A DNA stretch of 64,000 nt from Aquificaceae bacterium (GTDB lineage Bacteria; Aquificota; Aquificia; Aquificales; Aquificaceae). The position numbers were made by a program, and so were the translations under genes. The notes below the pieces were generated by a model. It made no database searches, had not been told where the DNA came from, and saw only the letters and a program-made list of their open reading frames with translations. Shown here one piece after another: positions 1-7,921 of the stretch (positions are counted from its first letter, which is position 1; each line of letters starts with the position of its first letter). The stretch covers positions 62,001 through 126,000 of the forward strand of contig JALSHV010000015.1 in the NCBI GenBank assembly GCA_026981975.1, given 5' to 3'.

Positions 1-150
1 ATTTACGCTATGTGGTTGTTAGCATCGGGAAGAATGAACAGAGAAAAACCCACCATGCTCAGAGCCACTTCCGCATACTGGCACTTTGTTGATGTTATGT
101 GGATGTTGGTAGCTGGAACAGCCTATCTTGTAGGAACGGCGGCTCTGTGA
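1..150 (+). CDS. coxC: Cytochrome c oxidase subunit III, C-terminal end (partial)
   Basis: The window opens inside this gene; the frame starting at base 1 gives 49 residues and stops with TGA at 148-150. The visible part contains YWHFVDVMWM, matching the last helices of heme-copper oxidase subunit III (the usual YWHFVDVVW block), and ends in a hydrophobic segment. Subunit III is an integral membrane protein that stabilises the catalytic core. The stop overlaps the SCO1 start by one base (TGATG), so it is translationally linked to the genes downstream. The 5' part lies outside the window. Confidence 0.85.
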   Translation: MYAMWLLASGRMNREKPTMLRATSAYWHFVDVMWMLVAGTAYLVGTAAL

Positions 151-944
151 TGGTTAAAGCCCTGCTCCTTCTTCTTGTTGTTTGTTTTTCCTTTTCAAAT
201 GTAGTGGGGACGAGGGGTGCGCTCAAAGAAGACTTTTTTGATCCCTCTCTCCTGAAAATAGACGAGAGTAAATATCTCGGTAATTTCGTTGCCAAAGGGG
301 ATATTGTTCTTGAAGACGGGAGCAGGGTTTCTCTTTATTCCCTTTTAGAGGGAAAACCGACAATTTTACTTTTCTCCTACTACACTTGTGAAGGTTCTTG
401 TCCTTTGAGAATTGATAAACTCAACGAGCTGATTAAAAGGACAGATTCTCTTCTTAAAAGAGATTTTAGAGTCCTTGTTCTTTCTTTTGATGAAAGGGAC
501 ACGCTTGAAGATCTAAAAAACTTTAAAACAAATCACGGACCTTTCACTTCTCATTGGATTTTTGGTATAATTCCACCTGAAGATATAGAAACAATAACTC
601 AGAGTGTTGGTTTCCGTTTCTTCTACTCTGAAAGGGATAAAACATTTGTTCATGCAAATGTTTACATATTCTTAGCCCCGGACGGTAGAATTACAAGGTA
701 TCTCTACGGTGTAAATCCTAAGGAAAGAGATATAAGAATAGCTCTTGCAGAGGCAGAAGGCGGAAAAATTACAGCAAGCTCCTTTGTAGATCTTGCACTA
801 CTTGTATGCTATACTTACGATCCTTCTCGTAGCAGTTTTGTAATTAACCCTACAATTCTCTTCGGCGGAATAGGCTTTGCTGCTCTGGGAAGCGTTGTTC
901 TTATAGCCTTTATTTCTGGAAAGCTACTAAAAAGGGAGGTGTAA
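150..944 (+). CDS. SCO1/SenC copper chaperone for CuA assembly
   Basis: This 264-residue protein belongs to the SCO1/SenC thioredoxin-fold family, which delivers copper to the CuA centre of oxidase subunit II. A hydrophobic leader covers residues 3-20. The copper-binding CxxxC motif is present (C80, C84 in YYTCEGSCP), and the third ligand is probably H168 in FVHANVY. Unusually for the family, a second membrane helix follows at the C terminus (about residues 235-258), so the domain may be anchored at both ends. I chose ATG at 150 because it overlaps the coxC stop; a longer reading from 99 would lie inside coxC. Position between coxC and coxB fits its job. Confidence 0.9.
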   Translation: MVKALLLLLVVCFSFSNVVGTRGALKEDFFDPSLLKIDESKYLGNFVAKGDIVLEDGSRVSLYSLLEGKPTILLFSYYTCEGSCPLRIDKLNELIKRTDSLLKRDFRVLVLSFDERDTLEDLKNFKTNHGPFTSHWIFGIIPPEDIETITQSVGFRFFYSERDKTFVHANVYIFLAPDGRITRYLYGVNPKERDIRIALAEAEGGKITASSFVDLALLVCYTYDPSRSSFVINPTILFGGIGFAALGSVVLIAFISGKLLKREV

Positions 945-945
945 C

Positions 946-1662
946 ATGGAGCAGGTATTTGCTTATCCTGCTAATTGGTGGGGTGAAGCGGTCAGAGTGT
1001 GGCTCGTAGTAGCGGTGATCATTTATTTAATAGTTGCTATCCCGGGTATGTATTTCATTATGAAATACCGATTCAAACCGGGTGAAAGGGAAGTGGGAGA
1101 TCACGAAAATCACGGGCACTGGGGATTGGAAGCACTGTGGACTATAATTCCCACAATAATAGTCTTGGTTCTGGCAACTTACTCTTTTGCGGTTTTCAAA
1201 AAGCAGAGAACAGCACCGCCGGATTCTATGGTTATAAAAGTAACAGGTTTTATGTGGGGCTGGGAAACAGAATACCTTGATGAAAAAGGGAATACCATTA
1301 AAAAGGTTCTTACCGTTTACAATCCTACAGGATACGATTTACCAGAGGATCAAAAAATAGTTGTTCCCGCAGGAAAGCCTATAAAAGCATTACTCACTTC
1401 CAAAGATGTAATCCACTCTTTCTACGTGATGCCTGCCATGGTTTTAGAAGATATGGTTCCAGGAAGAATTACCCATTTGTGGTTTCAGATTAACGAACCC
1501 GGAGAATACTGGATCTTCTGCAGAGAGTTCTGCGGAACAGGACACTCCCATATGTTTGCTAAGCTGAAGGTGGTTCCTCCTGAACAGTTTACCGCATGGC
1601 TCAAGGGAGAACCCAGCGTGGCTAACAAAGAAAATAAAGCAGAAAAAGGAGAAAACATATAA
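946..1662 (+). CDS. coxB: Cytochrome c oxidase subunit II
   Basis: Subunit II accepts electrons from cytochrome c through a binuclear CuA centre on the outer face of the inner membrane. Two N-terminal membrane helices (about residues 17-38 and 64-84) precede the cupredoxin domain. The CuA ligands are all visible: H157 in DVIHSF, then C192, E194, C196, H200 and M203 in CREFCGTGHSHM. Length (238 residues) is normal for a minimal subunit II; there is no fused cytochrome c domain. It starts 1 base after the SCO1 stop with GGAGG just upstream, and coxA follows 12 bases later, so these genes form one operon. Confidence 0.96.
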   Translation: MEQVFAYPANWWGEAVRVWLVVAVIIYLIVAIPGMYFIMKYRFKPGEREVGDHENHGHWGLEALWTIIPTIIVLVLATYSFAVFKKQRTAPPDSMVIKVTGFMWGWETEYLDEKGNTIKKVLTVYNPTGYDLPEDQKIVVPAGKPIKALLTSKDVIHSFYVMPAMVLEDMVPGRITHLWFQINEPGEYWIFCREFCGTGHSHMFAKLKVVPPEQFTAWLKGEPSVANKENKAEKGENI

Positions 1663-1674
1663 GGAGGTTGTGAG

Positions 1675-3288
1675 ATGAGAGAAGCTATATCTGTTCCCTA
1701 TTTGAAGGCAGGATTAAAAGAATGGATTTTCACCACGGATCACAAGAAAATAGGAATCCTTTACTTGACTACTACTTACATATTCTTCTTAGTCGCGGGT
1801 TTATTTGGATTAGTTATAAGATTTGAACAAAACTCACCGGGTTATCAAATTGTTCCACCTGACTTTTACAACTATCTACTTACAGGTCACGGAGCTGTTC
1901 TTCTGCTATGGTGGGGAATAGCTTCTCACATAGGAGGTTTGGGTAACTTTCTTCTTCCACTTATGATAGGAGCAAAAGACGTTGCCTTTCCTAGGCTCAA
2001 CGCTCTGAGCTGGTGGGCTTTTTTCGGAGCAAGTGTTCTTGTTCTGTTAACTCTTATTCCCGGTAATCATATCAAAATGATGTGGACAGGTTATCCGCCT
2101 TACGCAGGAAATCCGGACGCTGGGGTAACAGCTCTTTACGTGTTTATAATTCACCTTATAGGTGTTTCTTCTATAGCTACAGCAGTCAACTTTATAACCA
2201 CATACATAAAAATGAGAGCACCCGGAATAACTTTCTGGAATACGAATATGTTTGTTCACGCTCTTATAGCAGCTAACGTTATTCAGTTGGTAGGTGTTCC
2301 TTCAATAGCGGGTGCGGTTACAATGCTTCTCTTAGATACCTATCTGGGAACGAATTTCTACAACCCCGCTAAGGGAGGAGATCCTCTAATTTATCAAAAT
2401 GTCTTCTGGTTTTACTCACACCCCGTTGTTTACGTTATGATTCTTCCCATATTCGGTATGTTTTCCGAAATAGTATCCACCTTTTCAAGAAAACCGTTGT
2501 TCGGATACACTTCCATGATATTCGCTATATGGTGTATTACATTCTTGAGTTTTATAGTTTGGATTCACCATATGTTCGTTTCAGGAGTTCCTGATTGGGC
2601 AAGGGTTTTGATGTCTTATACCACTATACTTATAGCTGTTCCGACGGGAATAAAAATCTTCAACTGGATGGGAACACTCTACAAAGGAGCGATAATTCTA
2701 AGAGTTCCTATGCTGTATGCTTTGGGTGGTATATTTATGTTTCTCATAGGAGGTCTAACAGGAATTCCCAACGCTATGGTAGCTATAGATCTGGGTATAT
2801 CCGATTCTCTCTTCATAGTAGGTCACTTTCACTACGTTCTTGGAATGGCTCTTACTTTCGGTATATTTGGAGGAATAACCTACTGGTTCCCGAAAATGAC
2901 GGGTAGAATGTATCCCGAAAATATTGGAAAACTGAGCTTCTGGCTTATATTCGCAGGAGCTAATATCTTTTACTTCTTCCAAATGATAGCAGGAATATTA
3001 GGTAACCCAAGAAGGTATCCGGATTATCCTCCTATACCGGAATGGGTAACCCTTCACCATATTCAAACTATAGGTGCTTTGATTCTCGGAGTAGGAATAC
3101 TCGTTTACACTGTGGGTTTGATTAAAGGTCTTACCAGCGGTGAGGAAGCCTCTGATAATCCGTGGGAATCCCAATCCCTGGAATGGAGACTGCCCTCTCC
3201 CGCACCAGTGGATAACTTCGGTGATGAACCTCCTAAGGTAGAACCCGATTATCATCCTTACAAGTATGGAGCTCCTCCTGCCTTCTGA
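1675..3288 (+). CDS. coxA: Cytochrome c oxidase subunit I, A2-type heme-copper oxygen reductase
   Basis: This is the catalytic subunit (537 residues, about 12 membrane helices) that reduces oxygen and pumps protons. Metal ligands are visible: H72 and H386 for the low-spin heme, H384 for the high-spin heme, and H249, H298 and H299 for CuB. Y253 is the candidate cross-linked tyrosine and K327 lies in the K-channel position (PTGIKIFNW). Where A1 enzymes carry the D-channel glutamate (GHPEVY), this protein reads YSHPVVY at 247-253. That Tyr-Ser pair is the hallmark of A2-type oxidases. A clean SD (AAGGAGG) precedes the ATG, and a strong terminator follows. Confidence 0.96.
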   Translation: MREAISVPYLKAGLKEWIFTTDHKKIGILYLTTTYIFFLVAGLFGLVIRFEQNSPGYQIVPPDFYNYLLTGHGAVLLLWWGIASHIGGLGNFLLPLMIGAKDVAFPRLNALSWWAFFGASVLVLLTLIPGNHIKMMWTGYPPYAGNPDAGVTALYVFIIHLIGVSSIATAVNFITTYIKMRAPGITFWNTNMFVHALIAANVIQLVGVPSIAGAVTMLLLDTYLGTNFYNPAKGGDPLIYQNVFWFYSHPVVYVMILPIFGMFSEIVSTFSRKPLFGYTSMIFAIWCITFLSFIVWIHHMFVSGVPDWARVLMSYTTILIAVPTGIKIFNWMGTLYKGAIILRVPMLYALGGIFMFLIGGLTGIPNAMVAIDLGISDSLFIVGHFHYVLGMALTFGIFGGITYWFPKMTGRMYPENIGKLSFWLIFAGANIFYFFQMIAGILGNPRRYPDYPPIPEWVTLHHIQTIGALILGVGILVYTVGLIKGLTSGEEASDNPWESQSLEWRLPSPAPVDNFGDEPPKVEPDYHPYKYGAPPAF

Positions 3289-3316
3289 GCCTCCTGAGCT
3301 GTCTATCCTTTATTTG

Positions 3317-3349
3317 AAGGCGATCCCTGAAAGGGATCGCCTTTTTTTT
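3317..3349 (+). terminator. Intrinsic terminator of the cox operon
   Basis: A perfect 10-bp stem (3319-3328 with 3332-3341, extended by two A-T pairs) closes on a 3-base loop and is followed by eight T residues at 3342-3349. It sits 28 bases after the coxA stop and directly before the end of the convergent receptor gene. On the minus strand the hairpin is not followed by a T-run, so it should mainly serve the cox transcript. Confidence 0.93.
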
Positions 3350-5339
3350 AAAAAACATAGCTTATGTTTAAATACAGATTCCTACCCGGTTCGGGAATTT
3401 TTGTTCCTGTGCTGAAAGGATCTCTTAGATAGGAGAGGTGTTCGTAGTAAAATTTGTTAAAGATATTTTCAACTCCTGCAATTAGGCGTAAATTACGGTA
3501 TTCAGCACCCGTTTTTAAGTTTAAAATTCCCCAGCCTGAAGTTTTTTCTTCTCCTAAATCCGAATCTACGTTGTTTTGAGTTGCAGAAGCTATTCCTTCA
3601 AGTTCGGCAAAGTAGATGCCAGTATCGTATCTCAAGGAAGCTCTCACCCTTAGGGGAGGAATTTCAGCAACGTCTTCATCAGTTATGTTTTTTAAAGGAT
3701 CTGTGTCCTTTTTACCCTTTACGTAAGAAAGTCCGCTGTCTAAGAAAATGTAATCCGTAATTGCGGTTGTTATCTTAGCTTCCATTCCAATAAAACGTGC
3801 ATCTGTGTTAGTGTAAGAGCGTGCTTTAGTTCCCAAACCTGTATTTACAACGCTATTCTGATTGTTTACAGTAATAAAATCCCTAACATAGCTGTAAAAT
3901 ACAGTGGTGCTTATATTTGTTCTTGCGGTTTTCCAAGTAAAACTTATATCAATTTCCGTATTTTTAGAGGGTTTTAAATTTGGGTTTCCAACCCAATCTC
4001 CCATCATCATCTCCTGCATACCGCTCCTGTTTAGAGCAAAATACCTTTCCTGAACAGAAGGAACTCTTACAGCGTAACCTACACCTGCAAATATTTCAAA
4101 TTCAGAAGAAGGAGTGTAAAGTATCTGAACATTTCCTGAAGGATACGTATCCTTACGTGAAATATCCTTAGTGCCATGATAAGTGTAGTAAAGATCTCTG
4201 TTTGCTTTATTAGAATCCGCAGAAGTCTGAGAGCTATCAACACGCAATCCTGCTACCAGTTTGAGATTGTTGCTCAGTTTTTCTTTGTATTCTCCAAACA
4301 GCCCCAGATTTACAAAGGTTGCATCGGGTATGGTGTTTTGATACGGCATACTTCCCATTTTTGTTTTTGCTTTCCAATCCCACTTGAAGGCTTCTACGCC
4401 CAGTGTTAAAGATTTTGCTCTATACTGTATTTTCCCTCCGTAAGTTTTAGAATTTGCAGTTGTTTCCATAAAAGTAGGATTTACCCTTTTTCTGTTGTTC
4501 ATAAGGTGGTAAACGTAAGAATAATAAAGGATTACACTAACGTGTTTGTAGTTTAGTTTTAGATTTAATCTGTCTGCATTGTCTTTCGGAGAATCCATCA
4601 TTAAATACGGATAAAGAACATCTCTAATTCTCTGAGCTGTATATGAAATTTCCACCTTTTTATCTTTACCTCTTTTGAAGCCGAGTTTAGCCCAGTAGGC
4701 ATTTATGTTAAAAGCTGTGGAATTAAGAAAATTGCTTTTGTAAGCATTGCTTGCCGTAGGATACTCTGTAAATCTCTTGCCTTCCCCTGTCCTATACGGT
4801 TTGGAATACCTATAAGCGTAGCCTATTAAACTGTAAAAGTTTTTCCCTCCGTATGAAAGATTAAAAGAAGGATTAAAATACCTAAAAGATCCACCTGCGA
4901 TATTAACTCTGCTGTGGAATCCCGGTAGAGGTTCTGCGGTTTTTATGTTTACTCCTCCACCGAACACTCCGTAATTTTTAACGTCAAAAGGTCCTTTAAT
5001 TATCTCTATTTCTTTCACTTCAGAAAAATCTATGTGAAAAGCGGGTGGATCCATTCTGTTGGGACATGCTTGGTATATTCTTGCACCATCAAACAGAACG
5101 TTTAAATTTTCCCGCTGGAAAGATCTCAAAACAATATCGTTAGCTATTCCTCCTTTACGAAGTTTCCACAGTCCTTCTATACGAATAAGAGCCTCCGCTG
5201 GATCCTTTGCGGAACTTTCCCTTACGTCCGCTTCCGTTAGAACTTCTTTGCTTGCCCTTATCTCTACCTTTTCAAGAACAATTTCCCCAGCCTTTAAGGA
5301 AAAAGGAACAAGTAAAAGGATCAAGGTTTTCTTTTTCAT
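3348..5339 (-). CDS. TonB-dependent outer-membrane receptor, OprC/NosA copper-receptor type
   Basis: A 663-residue outer-membrane barrel with a signal peptide (MKKKTLILLLVPFSLKAG), a plug domain (about residues 25-135, with the usual IKGP and GGGVNIKT blocks) and a barrel ending in an aromatic residue (ISYVF). The plug contains ACPNRMDPP, the signature of the OprC/NosA copper-receptor family. OprC is known to bind copper through a CxxxM-HxM site, and both halves are here: C92-x3-M96 and H278-x-M280 (YHLMNNR). A further Met cluster (M441, M444-446) lies later in the barrel region. It converges on the cox operon, whose CuA and CuB sites need copper. Copper as substrate is inferred from these motifs. 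Confidence 0.88.
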   Translation of the reverse strand: MKKKTLILLLVPFSLKAGEIVLEKVEIRASKEVLTEADVRESSAKDPAEALIRIEGLWKLRKGGIANDIVLRSFQRENLNVLFDGARIYQACPNRMDPPAFHIDFSEVKEIEIIKGPFDVKNYGVFGGGVNIKTAEPLPGFHSRVNIAGGSFRYFNPSFNLSYGGKNFYSLIGYAYRYSKPYRTGEGKRFTEYPTASNAYKSNFLNSTAFNINAYWAKLGFKRGKDKKVEISYTAQRIRDVLYPYLMMDSPKDNADRLNLKLNYKHVSVILYYSYVYHLMNNRKRVNPTFMETTANSKTYGGKIQYRAKSLTLGVEAFKWDWKAKTKMGSMPYQNTIPDATFVNLGLFGEYKEKLSNNLKLVAGLRVDSSQTSADSNKANRDLYYTYHGTKDISRKDTYPSGNVQILYTPSSEFEIFAGVGYAVRVPSVQERYFALNRSGMQEMMMGDWVGNPNLKPSKNTEIDISFTWKTARTNISTTVFYSYVRDFITVNNQNSVVNTGLGTKARSYTNTDARFIGMEAKITTAITDYIFLDSGLSYVKGKKDTDPLKNITDEDVAEIPPLRVRASLRYDTGIYFAELEGIASATQNNVDSDLGEEKTSGWGILNLKTGAEYRNLRLIAGVENIFNKFYYEHLSYLRDPFSTGTKIPEPGRNLYLNISYVF

Positions 5340-5361
5340 ATCTGCGCCTCCTGAGTTTTTT

Positions 5362-5391
5362 AAAAACTCCGCTCCCCCAGAGGGGAGGGAG
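5362..5391 (-). promoter_or_regulatory. Attenuator-like hairpin in the receptor leader
   Basis: In the leader RNA of the receptor gene (minus strand), CTCC and CCCC on the 5' side can pair with GGGG and GGAG on the 3' side around a TCTG loop, and the stem is followed directly by five T residues (complement of 5362-5366). This resembles an intrinsic terminator placed about 25 bases before the start codon. A second small palindrome (GAGTTTTTAAAAAACTC) follows it, next to the AGGAGG ribosome-binding site. A control role is inference. Confidence 0.4.
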
Positions 5392-5441
5392 TGAGCGAGA
5401 ATCAGAGGGAGGTGTCTTACGAGGACTCATGTTAATCTCCC

Positions 5442-5475
5442 GTTAATTTTAAGTTAAATATAACACAAAATTAAC
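5442..5475 (-). promoter_or_regulatory. 34-bp inverted repeat over the receptor promoter (candidate operator)
   Basis: The arms GTTAATTTT (5442-5450) and AAAATTAAC (5467-5475) are perfect 9-base inverted repeats 16 bases apart. They straddle the predicted -10 element and reach into the spacer, which is the arrangement expected of a repressor site. The palindrome is seen directly; the regulator is unknown, and a metal-sensing repressor is only a guess from the gene it precedes. Confidence 0.45.
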
Positions 5476-5485
5476 AAAAAGGCAA
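5457..5485 (-). promoter_or_regulatory. Predicted sigma70 promoter of the receptor gene
   Basis: Read on the minus strand, TTGCCT (complement of 5480-5485) and TATATT (complement of 5457-5462) are separated by exactly 17 bases. The implied start near 5450 leaves a leader of about 110 nt before the receptor ATG at 5339. This is the only reasonable promoter I found in the 151-bp gap between the receptor and uvrB. Confidence 0.55.
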
Positions 5486-5490
5486 GTAGA

Positions 5491-7476
5491 TTACAGATGA
5501 AGAAGAGATTTTAATTTCTTAATTTCATCTCTTAATTTTGCTGCCTTTTCAAACTCCCAATTCTGCGCAGCCTTCCACATTTCTTTTTCCAAACGATTTA
5601 TCTTTTTTATCAGATCCTCTTCTGACTTTATTCCCTTAGGTATTACAGAAGGTAGCTTTACATAATCAAGCTCCTCAAGAGCTAAAAGTTCCTTAACAGG
5701 TTTTACTATACTCTTTGGAGTTATACCGTTTTTTTCATTGTATTCCTTCTGGCGATTCCGCCTTCTTTCCGTTTCCTCTATTGCTCTTTTCATAGATTCT
5801 GTTACCCTATCCGCATACAGTAAAGCTTTTCCGTTTACATTCCTTGCACATCTTCCTACTGTTTGTATAAGGGAAGTATAACTTCTCAAAAAGCCTTCCT
5901 TGTCCGCCTCAAGAATTGCCACTAAGGAAACTTCCGGTAAGTCTAACCCTTCTCTTAAGAGATTTACACCTACAACAACATCTACATCTCCCGATCTCAA
6001 ATCTCTCACTACCTCTGCTCTTTTCAAAGCATCAAGATCAGAATGCATGTAAGTTGCTTTTATTCCCCTGTCTGTAAGGTAATCCGCTACTTCTTCCGCT
6101 AAACGCTTCGTGGTTGTTAAAACAAGGGATCTCTCATTTCTTTTTATCCTTTCTTTTATTTCCTTTGTAAGATCCTCAAGCTGATTTTCAGAAGTTCTCA
6201 CTTCTATTTCTGGATCAAGCAGTCCTGTGGGTCTGATTATTTGTTCCACAAGTTTTCCTTTACTTCTCTCCAGCTCCCAATCGGAGGGGGTTGCGGATAC
6301 GTATATAACTTGATTTATACGCTCAAGAAATTCTTCAAATTTTAAAGGTCTGTTATCCAATGCTGAGGGAAGCCTCCAACCGTAGTCCACCAACTTTTCT
6401 TTTCTTGCTCTATCTCCGTTATACATAGCACGAATTTGAGGTATTGTCATATGAGATTCGTCCACTATTAGGAGAAAGTCTTCGGGAAAGTAGTCAAGTA
6501 AGGTAAAAGGCGGTTCCCCGGGTTTCCTTCCGTCAAAGTAGCGGGAGTAATTCTCTATTCCTTTACAGTGTCCTATTTCCCTTATCATTTCTATATCGTG
6601 CATAGTTCTTTGGTAAAGTCTTTGAGCTTCCAATTCCCTTCCTTTTTCTTTGAACCATTTAACTCTTTCCATCAGATCTTCCTCTATTTGAACTAAGGCT
6701 TTATCCAAGGTGGGTCTTGGCGCTACGTAATGAGAGGCTGGAAAAAGGGATATTTCATCAATTTCCTTTATAACATTCCTGTTCAACAAATCAAGAACAA
6801 CTATTCTTTCTACCTCATCATTCCAGAGTTCTATTCTTATGAGATAATCCTCAGCGGAGGAAGGAATTACTTCCAGCGCTTCACCTTTTACAGCGAAAGT
6901 TGCACGTTTGTAGGCGTAATTGTTTCTTTCATAACCCATTTCTACCAGCTTACGGACGGTTTTAATAAGGCTAAGAGGTCTATCTTTCTTTATCTTTATC
7001 CTTAAACTTTCATAATTCTCGGGCGATCCTAAACCGTATATACAAGAGACAGAAGCTACAACTATAACATCTCTTCTTTCAAGAACAGATTCCGTTGCTG
7101 AATGTCTATACCTTTCTAAAGTCTCATTTATACTTGCATCTTTTTCTATATACAGATCTTTTTCAGGTATATAAGCTTCTGGCTGGTAGTAGTCATAATA
7201 GGAGACGAAAAATTCAACAGCGTTTTCAGGAAACAATTCTTTAAACTCTCTGTAAAGCTGAGCAGCTAAGATCTTATTATGCACCACTACAAGAGTTGGC
7301 TTGTTATAGCCGGCTATAACGTTGGCAAGAGTGAAGGTCTTACCAGTGCCCGTTGCTCCTAAGAGAACTTGTTCCCTTACACCTTTTTCCAAGTTGTTAA
7401 GTAACCGCTCTATAGCGTGGGGCTGATCTCCAGCAGGTTTTAAATCTGTAACAAGTTTAAATTTGCAATCCTTCAT
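5491..7476 (-). CDS. uvrB: UvrABC excinuclease subunit B
   Basis: UvrB verifies DNA damage delivered by UvrA and recruits UvrC during nucleotide excision repair. The 661-residue product has the Walker A motif GATGTGKT (about residues 40-47), the damage-probing beta-hairpin region ([12 protein letters not shown]), the DESH Walker B motif and a C-terminal UVR domain ([18 protein letters not shown]: [16 protein letters not shown]). I chose ATG at 7476: the longer GTG reading from 7503 would begin inside the tRNA-Glu gene. No strong SD precedes this ATG. The tRNA ends only about 21 bases upstream, so uvrB may be co-transcribed from the tRNA promoter. Confidence 0.97.
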   Translation of the reverse strand: MKDCKFKLVTDLKPAGDQPHAIERLLNNLEKGVREQVLLGATGTGKTFTLANVIAGYNKPTLVVVHNKILAAQLYREFKELFPENAVEFFVSYYDYYQPEAYIPEKDLYIEKDASINETLERYRHSATESVLERRDVIVVASVSCIYGLGSPENYESLRIKIKKDRPLSLIKTVRKLVEMGYERNNYAYKRATFAVKGEALEVIPSSAEDYLIRIELWNDEVERIVVLDLLNRNVIKEIDEISLFPASHYVAPRPTLDKALVQIEEDLMERVKWFKEKGRELEAQRLYQRTMHDIEMIREIGHCKGIENYSRYFDGRKPGEPPFTLLDYFPEDFLLIVDESHMTIPQIRAMYNGDRARKEKLVDYGWRLPSALDNRPLKFEEFLERINQVIYVSATPSDWELERSKGKLVEQIIRPTGLLDPEIEVRTSENQLEDLTKEIKERIKRNERSLVLTTTKRLAEEVADYLTDRGIKATYMHSDLDALKRAEVVRDLRSGDVDVVVGVNLLREGLDLPEVSLVAILEADKEGFLRSYTSLIQTVGRCARNVNGKALLYADRVTESMKRAIEETERRRNRQKEYNEKNGITPKSIVKPVKELLALEELDYVKLPSVIPKGIKSEEDLIKKINRLEKEMWKAAQNWEFEKAAKLRDEIKKLKSLLHL

Positions 7477-7497
7477 ATATTTCAAATTGGAAACAAA

Positions 7498-7575
7498 TGG
7501 CACCCCCAGCGGGATTTGAACCCGCGTTTCCGGCGTGAAAGGCCGGCGTCCTAGGCCAGGCTAGACGATGGGGGC
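7498..7575 (-). tRNA. tRNA-Glu (anticodon UUC)
   Basis: On the minus strand the sequence folds as a full cloverleaf. The acceptor arms are GCCCCCA and TGGGGGT, with a G-U first pair and discriminator G. The anticodon stem CCGGC/GCCGG carries the loop CTTTCAC, giving anticodon UUC (7539-7537). The T arm is GCGGG-TTCAAAT-CCCGC. The 3' CCA is genomically encoded (complement of 7498-7500). It lies between its own strong promoter and uvrB. Confidence 0.96.
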
Positions 7576-7595
7576 AGCCATTTGGGATAGAAGTT

Positions 7596-7624
7596 ATTAT
7601 AGAAAGACTTGATGTTTCTGTCAA
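7596..7624 (-). promoter_or_regulatory. Consensus sigma70 promoter for tRNA-Glu
   Basis: On the minus strand TTGACA (complement of 7619-7624) and TATAAT (complement of 7596-7601) are both perfect consensus hexamers with a 17-base spacer. The implied transcription start is about 14 bases before the mature tRNA 5' end at 7575. Confidence 0.9.
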
Positions 7625-7638
7625 CTGAAGAAGATAGG

Positions 7639-7668
7639 TTTACTGTTGACTGTAATCTATTGTAAAAT
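7639..7668 (+). promoter_or_regulatory. Possible promoter for the CopZ-like gene
   Basis: TTTACT (7639-7644) and TAAAAT (7663-7668) are 18 bases apart. The implied start is within a few bases of the ATG at 7677, so the message would be leaderless or nearly so, in keeping with the absence of an SD. It is back-to-back with the tRNA promoter. Confidence 0.35.
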
Positions 7669-7676
7669 TATTTATT

Positions 7677-7883
7677 ATGCTGGAAAAAACCTTCAAGGTA
7701 GAAGGTATGACTTGTGATCACTGTGTAAGAACGGTAAAAAATGCACTCTTGGCTGTTGAAGGTGTTTCCGAAGTTGAAGTTTCCCTTTCTTCTGGAATTG
7801 TAAAGATAAAGGTGGAGAGAGAAATTCCTTTTGAGAAAATCAAAAAAGCTATAGAGGAATGGGGTTATAAGGTTATCAGTTAA
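7677..7883 (+). CDS. Heavy-metal-associated domain protein, CopZ-like copper chaperone
   Basis: A 68-residue single HMA domain (beta-alpha-beta-beta-alpha-beta) with the metal-binding motif GMTCDHC (C13 and C16) near the N terminus. Free HMA domains of this size carry Cu(I) in the cytoplasm, typically to a P1B-type ATPase, but no such ATPase is in this window. Mercury or another soft metal cannot be excluded. It is divergent from tRNA-Glu/uvrB and lies 38 bases before prfB. Given the copper oxidase, copper receptor and CopAB genes nearby, copper is the likely cargo. Confidence 0.88.
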   Translation: MLEKTFKVEGMTCDHCVRTVKNALLAVEGVSEVEVSLSSGIVKIKVEREIPFEKIKKAIEEWGYKVIS

Positions 7884-7912
7884 TTGCACAATTATATAAA
7901 AAGATATAAATT
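7884..7912 (+). promoter_or_regulatory. Possible promoter for prfB giving a near-leaderless mRNA
   Basis: TTGCAC (7884-7889) and TAAATT (7907-7912) are 17 bases apart and begin just at the stop of the CopZ-like gene. The implied start falls about 2-4 bases before the prfB ATG at 7922, which has no Shine-Dalgarno sequence. Confidence 0.4.
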
Positions 7913-7921
7913 AAAATCACA

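Noticed and set aside
5289..5430. A possible leader peptide frame upstream of the TonB receptor, starting at the ATG complement of 5428-5430
   Set aside because: There is a GGGAG before it, but it runs out of frame into the receptor gene, is Pro/Arg-rich and low in complexity, and there is no obvious regulatory codon run. Kept only as a possibility within the leader.
7646..7674. TTGACT-17-TATTTA as the promoter of the CopZ-like gene
   Set aside because: The implied transcription start would fall after the ATG at 7677; the alternative at 7639-7668 is more sensible.
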